Assembly: GCF_001907195.1 (NCBI RefSeq)
Contig: NZ_LVWA01000002.1
Span: forward strand, 248,001-312,000
Direction of reading: 5' to 3'
DNA: 64,000 nt
From: Pontibacter flavimaris
GTDB taxonomy: Bacteria > Bacteroidota > Bacteroidia > Cytophagales > Hymenobacteraceae
The position numbers and the translations under genes are program-made. Each line of letters opens with the position of its first letter. The stretch's first letter is position 1. The notes beneath the pieces are model-generated. The model did not search any database, was not told the origin of the DNA, and saw only the letters and a program-made list of their open reading frames with translations. Below are positions 52,020-60,048 of the stretch, one piece after another.

Positions 52020-52835
52020 TTCGCTGCTCCTGCTACATTTTATACTTCCCTGGCCCAAGCTGAAAGTCGCGGAGCATTTTGGGGTGTCCGCCTGTGTCTT
52101 TTTATACTTGAAGCCTCTCTGGCGCAAGTCTCCAGACTTGTGTCTTACTATGGTGTCGAGTCTGTGCCTCGACTGGCTCGCTGAGCCATACTTGCTTTGG
52201 TTATACTTTTATACTTGCTGATTTATACTTTCACCGCTCTTTCGGATTTGCAATCCGCGTGAGCCATACTTCATACTTGCTGGCTTATGTTTTCTTTGCC
52301 GCTGCCTCCTGCAACTGGAACCAAGCTATCCTTGTTAGTTGCCGCTGATCCTGTAGTTCCAACAAACCTACAGTTTCATTTCCTGCCTTGGTGCCCTCAT
52401 GGCCGGGAGGCCTCGCCTTTGGGCATCGCGCTGGGAGCTTTTCCTTTGCTCCTAACGTCGCAATGCCTCACTCACGTTCGGCACCGGAAAAACTCGCATA
52501 GGCGCTCAACCCAAAGACTGGAACAGATTCGATAGCCACCTTTTTGTCATCTCGAATGAAATGAGATATCTCTTTAGAATTCTGGATAGATCTCTCGCCC
52601 TGCTCGAGATGACAATGAAGTGTCTCTACAAGTATAAATTCACCTCCTCGGAGGTGCCTGGGGTGGATTCATACTTTGCAGAGACAGAAACTATAAAACT
52701 TGTACCTAACCAGAGTAACTACAAAGCTCCCCTCCTTGGATAAGGAGGGGTAGGGGTGGTTGGATTCGGTACTGCAGAGCTCCCTCCCCTGTTCTTAGGG
52801 GAGGGTTGGGGAGGGGTGAACTTGCCATCCTTTAT
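52020..52835. repeat. Composite repeat cluster C (non-coding)
   Basis: No gene between ctaD and nosY. Modules in order: TATACTT copies, the ~70-base block (52121-52193), the ~240-base block (about 52300-52538), a 12-base inverted repeat TTGTCATCTCGA/TCGAGATGACAA (52544-52555 with 52604-52615), and the G/C-run hairpins (52724-52822). Same orientation and order as cluster B. 51892-52019 and 52836-52975 show nothing further. Confidence 0.8.
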
Positions 52836-52975
52836 ACTTACCAGCTCATACGTATCTGGCACCCGCGGACATAAGCCTGTAAGAAAAGAAGCGCGTAGGG
52901 CAGTGGCCCTACGCGCTGAAAATCATAAAACATCAATTCCAAACACCCGCCGGGGCAGGCATTTTATACTTTATA

Positions 52976-53743
52976 CTACAGATCCCTCCTGGAGAAAATC
53001 CTTCTGGAACTCAGGAAAGGCACCAGCACCCACAGCAGCAGCAGGCCAAAGGCCATGCTTATCCCCCACAGACTGCCCAGTATGCTTTTGTACAGCGCCC
53101 CGGTGTAGCCCATCAGCGCCGACACATCCAGGTTCAGCAACACGATGATGCGGCCCAGGTCTACCGGGTTGAGTGCCGTCATCACCAGCGTGGCATACTC
53201 CAGCGGGTAATCGCCGAAAGAGTAAAGTATAAACAGCACGATGCCGTCATAGATCAGGGCGAAGTAAAACCACAGCATCAGCGCAATACCGATACCCTTG
53301 GCTTTGTCGCGGGTGATGACCGAGGCCAGGAACGCCATCGCCACAAAGATAAACGTGATGAACACACCCGTGAGCACCAGGTACAACCCCGTGAGGCTGG
53401 CCCCGAACAGCAGCACCGGCACGCCCACGCCCAGCAAAAACGCGCCGGAGAGCGAGCAGGCTACGCCCAGGTATTCGCTCAGGAAGATCTTTTTGCGGTT
53501 GATGGGCTGCGCCACGAGCAGTTCCATAAACTCATAGGAGTTGTAGAAGTGCGTGGTGGCAAACACAATGCTTATCAGCGGCACCGTCAGCAGCACCAGG
53601 TTCAGGAGGCTAAGTATGGCCTTGTCGGGGCTGCCACCCAGGTTAAACAACCCGATGGAGAGCAGCAGCAAAAACACCGCATACGCCAGCACTATTTTGT
53701 TCCGGATGATATCGTAGAAAACGTATTTGAGAACTTTGTTCAT
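52976..53743 (-). CDS. nosY: Nitrous oxide reductase ABC permease NosY
   Basis: 255 residues with six hydrophobic helices. N-terminal VLKYVFYDIIRNKIVL and the conserved FATTHFYNSYEFMELLVAQPINRKKIFLSEYLGV (read in parts) mark the NosY/ABC-2 permease family. With NosF and NosD it supplies copper or sulfur for NosZ maturation in the periplasm. Last gene of the operon; three bases after nosF. Confidence 0.93.
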   Translation of the reverse strand: MNKVLKYVFYDIIRNKIVLAYAVFLLLLSIGLFNLGGSPDKAILSLLNLVLLTVPLISIVFATTHFYNSYEFMELLVAQPINRKKIFLSEYLGVACSLSGAFLLGVGVPVLLFGASLTGLYLVLTGVFITFIFVAMAFLASVITRDKAKGIGIALMLWFYFALIYDGIVLFILYSFGDYPLEYATLVMTALNPVDLGRIIVLLNLDVSALMGYTGALYKSILGSLWGISMAFGLLLLWVLVPFLSSRRIFSRRDL

Positions 53744-53746
53744 GGT

Positions 53747-54451
53747 TTACTCCTCCTCCATAATTTTTGCGATGGCCTTGCCCAGGCGCTCCTCGTTGGT
53801 GTGGGCCTTGATGTCTGCGATGGTCTCATGGAACTTCACATGCCCGTCCATCATGCACATCACCTCATCGGCCACCTCCTCTATCTCACTCATAATGTGC
53901 GAGGTGATCAGTATCAGCTTGCCTCTTTTCTTCTCTTTAAGAATTTTGCACTTGAGAATCTCGGCCGAGATGGGGTCCAGGCCGGCGGTTGGCTCGTCGA
54001 GGATGAGGATCTTCGGGTCGAACATGAAGGCCAGCGCGGCGCTTACTTTCTGCTTGGTGCCCCCAGAAAGCGAGCCCATGCGCTTCTCGTACATCCCCTC
54101 CAGGCCATACAGCCCGATCAACTCCTCATCCACCACCTTGGCATCCTTGCGGATGTCGCGGATCATCTGGATCACCTGCCGGATCTTCATGTTCTCGGGG
54201 TAGCGGCCTATCTGCGGCATATAGCCGATCTGGCTGCGGTAGGCATACTTCTTCAGCACGCTCTCGCCCTCTATCTTAATATCCCCGCTGTCGGGTAACA
54301 CCATGCCGAGGATACACTTGCTCATGGTGGTTTTGCCGGAGCCGTTCGGGCCGATGACCGACACTACCCTGCCTGCGCCGAAGCTAACGCTAACGTCCTT
54401 CAGCACCTGCAGCTTCCCGTACGACTTGCGTAAGTTTTCTATCGTTATCAT
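53747..54451 (-). CDS. nosF: Nitrous oxide reductase ABC ATPase NosF
   Basis: 234 residues. Walker A GPNGSGKTT (about 34-42), Q-loop at IGYMPQ, signature LSGGTKQKVS, Walker B ILILDEP and the switch histidine in ITSHIMSE are complete. It powers the NosY transporter. Its start overlaps the end of nosD by 62 bases. The N-terminus MITIENLRKSYG is normal for the family, so the overlap appears real. Confidence 0.94.
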   Translation of the reverse strand: MITIENLRKSYGKLQVLKDVSVSFGAGRVVSVIGPNGSGKTTMSKCILGMVLPDSGDIKIEGESVLKKYAYRSQIGYMPQIGRYPENMKIRQVIQMIRDIRKDAKVVDEELIGLYGLEGMYEKRMGSLSGGTKQKVSAALAFMFDPKILILDEPTAGLDPISAEILKCKILKEKKRGKLILITSHIMSEIEEVADEVMCMMDGHVKFHETIADIKAHTNEERLGKAIAKIMEEE

Positions 54452-55709
54452 GATTTATTTTGCTCATCATTGGTTGTTCATCAACCAGGTTCTCAGGTAT
54501 AAAACTCGGCAGCACTTTTTCTATGTTGTCCATCAGGTCTACCATAAAGCTGCGCATAAACATCACGGAGGGAGGCACCCGCTCCACCAGCATCGAGTAC
54601 AGGCTTACCGGGCGGTAGGGCACGTCGCCTACCTTGTCTTTGTCCAGGTCGTAGCCGCTGTACTTGTCCCAGTAGTTGTTCTCAAAATGGTTGTGCTGCG
54701 AATTGCCGTTGGTGCTCACGTCAAAGGAGTTTCCGGTAAAGTTGTTTAGCCGGAAGGTATCCTCCAGGCACGTGGTCATCACTTTTATCGCCCAGCCGTT
54801 TCGGTCAAAATCGTTGTTTTTTATATCCAGCCGGCTGGAGCTCTCCATGTGGATGCCCGTGGTGTTGCGCCGGAAGTGGTTGTTGCGGATTACGCTGTCC
54901 CGGATCTCCTTCAGCAGCAGGCCGTAGGAGGCGGCACCCCAGTTATCCTCAAAGGTGTTATGCTCCATCTGCACGTTGCTCGTGTACATTACGGCCACGC
55001 CCGCCCCGTTGCTACGGAAGGTGTTATGGGTGTACACGTTGCGGTCCGAGAACATAAAGTGCAGCCCGTAGCGCTGGTTCTTATGGCTCAGGTTATCGCG
55101 CACCTGGCTGTCCTTCACCACCTCCAGGTAAATCCCGTCGCGGTGGCCCTGCACATCGTTGCCGCTGATCTCTACTTCGTCGGTATAGTATAAATGGATG
55201 GCGTTGCCCAGTGAGGATTCCATCTTATCCTTGTTCTCCCCCTGCACCACATTATTCTTTATCACAATACCCTCTGAACCCTCCAGGTAAATACCATAAA
55301 AGGTCTTCAGGATGGTATTGTCCAGGATGCGGAGGTTGCGCCTGCCCTTGGCCCGGATAGCGGCGTCGTTCTGCCTGTAGCTGGTGGCCACGTTTTTCAA
55401 CGTGAGCCCCTGCACAGTCACATCGTCGGACGTGATGGTGATAAGCTGCCCGGTAAAGTTGCCGTCGATCACAGGGTTGTTCTTCCCGATCAGGGTGAGG
55501 GGTACATTAATCTCTATCCCGGACTCCTGGTACACGCCGCCGTCCACCAGTACGGTATCTCCGGGCTTTGCCTTTTGCACGGCCTGCTTTACGGAAGTAT
55601 AGCTACAGCTCGGACAGACCTTCAGGGTGCTACCGGAGGCCGTCTGGCCCCACAGCAGCAAAGCAGCGGCAAGTATGAAAAAAGTATATTTACTGAAATT
55701 TGTCATCAT
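54390..55709 (-). CDS. nosD: Periplasmic copper-processing protein NosD
   Basis: 439 residues. A signal peptide (about 1-26) precedes a right-handed beta-helix of CASH-type repeats (VKQAVQKAKPGDTVLV, then many IxxNxxxxN turns such as IVIKNNVVQ, VEISGNDVQGHRDGIYLE). The C-terminal helix passes the usual end and overlaps nosF. NosD delivers material for CuZ assembly in NosZ. The start overlaps nosL by 20 bases. Confidence 0.94.
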   Translation of the reverse strand: MMTNFSKYTFFILAAALLLWGQTASGSTLKVCPSCSYTSVKQAVQKAKPGDTVLVDGGVYQESGIEINVPLTLIGKNNPVIDGNFTGQLITITSDDVTVQGLTLKNVATSYRQNDAAIRAKGRRNLRILDNTILKTFYGIYLEGSEGIVIKNNVVQGENKDKMESSLGNAIHLYYTDEVEISGNDVQGHRDGIYLEVVKDSQVRDNLSHKNQRYGLHFMFSDRNVYTHNTFRSNGAGVAVMYTSNVQMEHNTFEDNWGAASYGLLLKEIRDSVIRNNHFRRNTTGIHMESSSRLDIKNNDFDRNGWAIKVMTTCLEDTFRLNNFTGNSFDVSTNGNSQHNHFENNYWDKYSGYDLDKDKVGDVPYRPVSLYSMLVERVPPSVMFMRSFMVDLMDNIEKVLPSFIPENLVDEQPMMSKINHDNDRKLTQVVREAAGAEGR

Positions 55710-56151
55710 TCTTTACAGCTAAAACAACCTGTTCCCAGTTGAGCAATTGGCCGTCATGCTCCTGTTGCATCTGATTGGCGGCCGCCTCATCCTTCACGGC
55801 TGTGAGGTTCATCCCCATGGGGCTTGGCAGCGCCTCGCTTTGCAGGAAGTGCGCGCTGTGCGCATCCACCAGTTCGCCAGGGTTGGTGAAATCTGTTACA
55901 AGTAGGTAAGCCGCTTTGTCGCCTACCTCCGGCTGCTCTGCCACGTAGGCCGCAAGGCACTCGGCAGAGTCGAAGAAGTAGGGTTTGCCGTTCTCATTCA
56001 CCAGTTCTGCCCCGTACCGGTTATCAGACACGGTCATGTTGCAATGGGCACAGTTGGCCTCCCCATAAGGGATCGGCTTGGGCTCCACGGAGCAGCCGGC
56101 AAGGATTACAAGTATAAAAAGCAGGCTTACGCTACTTACTAACAGTTTCAT
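55690..56151 (-). CDS. nosL: Copper chaperone lipoprotein NosL
   Basis: 153 residues. Lipobox LAGC (about Cys20). The NosL copper-binding region CAHCNMTVSDNRYGAELV (about 35-52) and KPYFFDSAECLAAYV are clear. It carries Cu(I) to NosZ. Spacing to the upstream unknown gene is two bases and to nosD minus 20, so it is part of one operon. Confidence 0.93.
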   Translation of the reverse strand: MKLLVSSVSLLFILVILAGCSVEPKPIPYGEANCAHCNMTVSDNRYGAELVNENGKPYFFDSAECLAAYVAEQPEVGDKAAYLLVTDFTNPGELVDAHSAHFLQSEALPSPMGMNLTAVKDEAAANQMQQEHDGQLLNWEQVVLAVKNDDKFQ

Positions 56152-56153
56152 GG

Positions 56154-56747
56154 CTATGCGGTTATCTTTTCTTTAACTTCTTTTTTTCGGCTGACATAAA
56201 AGGCTATACCTGCAAAAACGATGGCCAGCAGGATTCCCAGGCTGCCGGTTGAGGGTAGCGAGAGCGCATCAAAGTTCAGCAATTCTTTATGACCAAGCAA
56301 AGGCGGTATGTAGGTCATGCCCGGTATCTTGATAGGCGCGGTTGGATCCAGGTTCGTGCCGAACCGAACCAGCCACAGGTAAAAGTCAAGTATACCCACA
56401 GCCCCGCCTACCATCAGCAGTGCCACCCAGGCCAGGACCAGTTTGCGTGTGCCTACCAGCCCTACTATAACCCCTGTTATCATGAAGAAGATGACAACGT
56501 AGGGCATGATCTTTAATTCTGCGAACGATTCCGCGTGGATCGGCCTCATGCCGATGTAGTGGTTGAGTATGTTGAAGTTTTGCAGGACGCTTTCGGAGCT
56601 GCCTGAGATCTGGTTCACCCAGATATGCATTTCCAGTCCTTCGGGGTATTGTGGGGCTTCGAGGTAGATCTTCCACATCGGAAAGAGGAACAACAAGCCT
56701 AATGATAGTGCCGCTATGATCATCAGCACTCTGCTTAGAGCTTTCAT
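56154..56747 (-). CDS. Unknown membrane protein of the nos operon
   Basis: 197 residues with helices at about 5-25, 80-97, 103-123 and 170-188. Between the first two is an extracytoplasmic segment with EMHIWVNQISG, NILNHYIGM and RPIHAESFAELKIMPY, giving conserved-looking histidines. It stands between nosZ and nosL, where other clade II nos clusters carry nosB or similar. It may take part in electron transfer or NosZ maturation. I know homologues only as uncharacterised Bacteroidota nos-cluster proteins. Confidence 0.8.
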   Translation of the reverse strand: MKALSRVLMIIAALSLGLLFLFPMWKIYLEAPQYPEGLEMHIWVNQISGSSESVLQNFNILNHYIGMRPIHAESFAELKIMPYVVIFFMITGVIVGLVGTRKLVLAWVALLMVGGAVGILDFYLWLVRFGTNLDPTAPIKIPGMTYIPPLLGHKELLNFDALSLPSTGSLGILLAIVFAGIAFYVSRKKEVKEKITA

Positions 56748-56781
56748 CCTTTTTAATTTTAGGTACTATGCTACAAAAAAT

Positions 56782-56812
56782 AAGCGGAAGCTGCCTGGGC
56801 AGCCTCCGCTTT
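56782..56812 (-). terminator. Partial terminator after nosZ
   Basis: Stem AAGCGGA-GCTGCC/GGCAGC-TCCGCTT with one mismatch, then TTATTTTTT on the minus strand. It probably lowers expression of the assembly genes relative to nosZ, or protects the nosZ 3' end. Confidence 0.65.
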
Positions 56813-56833
56813 GGTTATGCCCGATGCAAATGG

Positions 56834-58867
56834 TTAGTTAACACTTGCCGTTGCGGGTGGAACGGGCCTTTTCTCGCCCATCCTGAACTTGATTGGCACG
56901 TTTGATCCTTTCGGGGACACCCTGACATATCCCTGCATCTCCTGGTGAAGCGCAGAGCAGAAGTCAGTACAGTAGAACGGAAACACACCTTCCTGTTTCG
57001 GTACCCAGCGCAGTGTCTGTGTAGCGCCCGGCATGATCAGGGTCTCGGCGTTGTTGGCGCCCATCACCGCGAATCCGTGCGGCACGTCCCAGTCCTGCTC
57101 CAGGTTCGTCACGTGGAAGAGCACGGTGTCGCCTACCTGGATTCCCTCGATGTTGTCCGGTGTTAAGTGGCTTCGGATGGCGGTCATCTTCACGGTAACT
57201 GTTTTTCCCTTGCGGGTCACGCTCACGTCCTTCTCATTCTTAACTGCCTCCGGGTGCGTGTTCTCGTCCAGTTTGTGGAACTTGACACTGTTCGGTGCCA
57301 CTAAGTCTGCCTTGATGGCCTGCGCGTAGTGCGGTTCGGCTACTGTCGGGAAGTCAAGAAGCATCTTCATTTTCTCTCCGCTGATGTCGATCAGCTGGGC
57401 AGAGTGCATCAACTCCGGTCCTGTTGGCAGGAAGCGGTCTTTTGTGATCTTGTTCATCACCACCAGGTACTTGCCATAAGGCTTCTCCGTGTCACCACCA
57501 GGGATCATCAAGTGACCTGGGGAGTAGTACACAGGGATCCTATCCGTCACCTTCAGGTCTTTCACGTTCCACTTCACCACCTCAGACGATACGAACATGG
57601 TAGAGTAGGCATTGCCTTTGCCGTCGAACTCGGTGTGCAATGGTCCTAAGCCCGGCTCTTTTACTTCGCCGTAAAGTACAGACTCATACTTGAACACCGG
57701 GATACCGTTCACCTCACCGTCAAAGTCCTTGTTCTTGATCGCCTCCTCCATTTTAGAGAAGGAGAACACTGGCAGCGAAGAGGCAAGCTTGCCGTTTACC
57801 ACCATGTACTCGCCGGTTGGGTCTACGTCGATACCGTGCGGTGACTTAGGCGCCGGCAGCAGGTACATCATGCCCGGGCACTCTTCCGGAAGCAGGTAGC
57901 GTACGGTTTTCTTCACTTCGGACTTAGCCTGGAAAGAACCGTGGTCCAGCTTGTTGTGGTAGTAGTTGGCCGGCATTTCGTGTGCCTTTCCTTCTGCCGC
58001 ATACTTGGCTGCCAGTTTCCAGTTAATGGCCGCCAGGTAGTCTCTGTCGTTCTGGGAAGCACCCAGTTCCTTCAGCGTAGCGGATTTCTCGGTATTGTAC
58101 GTGGTAAAGAACACCCAGTCGTTAGACGGGCCTTTGCCACCGTTGGCCAGGTCGTAGTCGAAGCCTGGCACCAGCACCTGGAAGTCCAGCTCCATGTCGC
58201 CATCTTCCTTATCCACCTTGATAAAGGAGATAGAGCCTCTGAACTTGTCCTTGTACTCTTCCATACTTACGTCGGCAGTGCCGCCTTTCATATCCAGCGG
58301 AACAGAGAAGCGTGTACCGGCAATAACGTACTCGTTGTTATTGGTTGGGTATGGGGAGCAGTGGTTACCTGCTGAGTTCGGGATCTCCATGATCTCCACG
58401 GTCTCGAAGGTTTTCAGGTCGATACGGGCCACGCGCGGCGTGTTGTTACCGTTCACGAAAAGCCAGCGGCCATCGGCCATACCGTCGGTACGGGACAGTT
58501 TCGGGTGGTGCAGGTCATCCCAGGGCACAAAGCCATGCGAGGTCTGCAGCATCGGCTTGGTCTCCTCGTTGTAGCCGTAGCCGTTCTCCGGGAACTGCGA
58601 GAATACCGGGATGATCTTCAGCAGCCTGCCGGAAGGGATGCCGTACACGGACATCTGGCCGTTAAAGCCGCCAGACAGGAAGGAGTACAACTCATCGTGC
58701 TCGCCTGGTGCCACATACACGGCAGAGGCTGCATCAGAGTCAACAGCCTTATCGCTGTCGTCGCCGCCGGTTTTGTTACAACCTTGTAGCGCCGCACCGG
58801 CAGCCACCGCCATTAGAAGGGCTGCCTTAGGTGCTACTTTCTTGAATTTACTGATCAGGGTTTCCAT
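56834..58867 (-). CDS. nosZ: Nitrous oxide reductase NosZ, clade II type
   Basis: 677 residues; reduces N2O to N2 in the periplasm. The N-terminus has a Sec-type signal with lipobox-like LQGC instead of a twin-arginine motif, the mark of clade II (atypical) NosZ. The seven-bladed propeller carries the CuZ histidines (DDLHHPKL, NHCSPYP, PHGIDVDP, LHTEFDGKG). The C-terminal cupredoxin has the CuA ligands in FYCTDFCSALHQEMQGY (about 630-646). First structural gene after the cytochrome. Confidence 0.97.
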   Translation of the reverse strand: METLISKFKKVAPKAALLMAVAAGAALQGCNKTGGDDSDKAVDSDAASAVYVAPGEHDELYSFLSGGFNGQMSVYGIPSGRLLKIIPVFSQFPENGYGYNEETKPMLQTSHGFVPWDDLHHPKLSRTDGMADGRWLFVNGNNTPRVARIDLKTFETVEIMEIPNSAGNHCSPYPTNNNEYVIAGTRFSVPLDMKGGTADVSMEEYKDKFRGSISFIKVDKEDGDMELDFQVLVPGFDYDLANGGKGPSNDWVFFTTYNTEKSATLKELGASQNDRDYLAAINWKLAAKYAAEGKAHEMPANYYHNKLDHGSFQAKSEVKKTVRYLLPEECPGMMYLLPAPKSPHGIDVDPTGEYMVVNGKLASSLPVFSFSKMEEAIKNKDFDGEVNGIPVFKYESVLYGEVKEPGLGPLHTEFDGKGNAYSTMFVSSEVVKWNVKDLKVTDRIPVYYSPGHLMIPGGDTEKPYGKYLVVMNKITKDRFLPTGPELMHSAQLIDISGEKMKMLLDFPTVAEPHYAQAIKADLVAPNSVKFHKLDENTHPEAVKNEKDVSVTRKGKTVTVKMTAIRSHLTPDNIEGIQVGDTVLFHVTNLEQDWDVPHGFAVMGANNAETLIMPGATQTLRWVPKQEGVFPFYCTDFCSALHQEMQGYVRVSPKGSNVPIKFRMGEKRPVPPATASVN

Positions 58868-58906
58868 AATGATTATGGGTTTTTGCTTATTATCGAAGTG
58901 TTGCTG

Positions 58907-59431
58907 TTAGCTATTCTGGTCGTTCTGTCTCAGGAACTCCAGCAGGGCCCTGGCATCAGACTCAGTGATGTTCTGGTTTGTCATCTGTGTTAAGTGCTCA
59001 GCAAGCAGTTTCTTGGCTTGTGGGTCCTTCTTGGTCATCTCCTCTGGGTTGATCATCATGTTCATGATCCACTCTGGCTTGCGGCGATCCGTTACACCAG
59101 CCAGGCCAGGGCCCACGATCTTCTGGTCAGACAACTGGTGGCAGGCCGAGCACTTGCCCTCGAAGATAGTCTTGCCCTCAGCGGCGAGCGCCTCGTCTAT
59201 TCCCTCACCCACTTCCACAGACGTAACAGGACCTACTCCTTTTCCATCGTCCTCAGCAGGTGCTTCAGCCTGGTTAGCCAGCCCGCTCTCTTCTTGATCG
59301 GTGGCAGCGGTGTTCTCGCCGTCTCCTGAGGAGCAGCTGAAAAGCACGGTACTAAACAGCATGGCCATAACGGCTAATTGCAGTGGTTTAAACAATTTGG
59401 TCATCATCGATTCACTTGGATTTTTTCTCAT
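58907..59431 (-). CDS. Cytochrome c lipoprotein of the nos operon
   Basis: 174 residues. Lipobox LFSC near residue 33, an acidic linker, then a monohaem cytochrome c domain with CSACH (about 93-97) and the methionine ligand region MTNQNITESDARALLEFL. It probably donates electrons to NosZ. First gene of the operon, 39 bases before nosZ. The start may be the internal MMTKLFKP at 59407. Confidence 0.92.
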   Translation of the reverse strand: MRKNPSESMMTKLFKPLQLAVMAMLFSTVLFSCSSGDGENTAATDQEESGLANQAEAPAEDDGKGVGPVTSVEVGEGIDEALAAEGKTIFEGKCSACHQLSDQKIVGPGLAGVTDRRKPEWIMNMMINPEEMTKKDPQAKKLLAEHLTQMTNQNITESDARALLEFLRQNDQNS

Positions 59432-59483
59432 GTCTGCGTAAATTTTAATTAGTGCTTAGGAATTTAAGTGATTGTTTACGGTA

Positions 59484-59514
59484 CAAAAGTATACATGTTG
59501 GCCTGTCCAACAAA
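59484..59514 (-). promoter_or_regulatory. Promoter of the cyc-nos operon
   Basis: Minus strand TTTG (59511-59514), exactly 19 bases, TACTTTTG (59484-59491). The minus-7 box is built on a TATACTT copy. Start predicted near 59480. Confidence 0.7.
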
Positions 59515-59535
59515 AGACCTTTATCTCTTTTAATG

Positions 59536-59549
59536 ATGACATAAGTCAT
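59536..59549. promoter_or_regulatory. Crp/Fnr-like operator of the cyc-nos operon
   Basis: ATGAC-ATAA-GTCAT, perfect dyad. Its centre is about 62 bases upstream of the predicted start, the class I activator position. The same half-sites occur at 41542-41555. Confidence 0.6.
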
Positions 59550-59765
59550 TTTTCCAGAAATCACCTGATAAGACCTTTGAGCCCAAACCCTGATAGGTGA
59601 AGGCATGAAGCGTGTTGTATGGATGTTGCTGGTCGTAATTGCAGTGGTGCAGCCACTGAGCAGTACCGACATCCACATGCTTTTTCAGGCAGACCGGTCC
59701 TATGCCGCCAGCCACCTCTGCGCGAAGCGCACAGGGCTTCTCTATACTTTTAACGAGTTACAGGC

Positions 59766-59996
59766 ATGAAAAGGCTGTTCATACTTCTTGCTGCCCTCTT
59801 GACCATACCAGTTACCAGCCAGGCCTGCAACGGCAGCTATAATATCGACACTGGAATTCATACTTCATACCTCGGCAAGCTAGGCCTTAAAAACGACTTT
59901 ACCTACCGCCTTGACTCCTGTCAGCCTGGCATACTTGTTTTAAGGCCGAAACCCGCACCGCAGCCACAGCTGAGTTGCAGGGCCACTATCCGCTAA
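59766..59996 (+). CDS. Possible small secreted protein
   Basis: 76 residues. A good signal peptide (MKRLFILLAALLTIPVTSQA) is followed by ACNGSYNIDTG, YLGKLGLKNDFTYRLDSC and a proline-rich end. The arrangement faintly resembles Bacteroidota outer-membrane transporter-like proteins that start AC...YLG...YR, so it may be a truncated relic. It lies 52 bases before norB. Weak support beyond the signal peptide. Confidence 0.4.
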   Translation: MKRLFILLAALLTIPVTSQACNGSYNIDTGIHTSYLGKLGLKNDFTYRLDSCQPGILVLRPKPAPQPQLSCRATIR

Positions 59997-60048
59997 ATCA
60001 CACTCAATTTTTACATACAAACACGTTTACTATTTAACCATTACTCTA

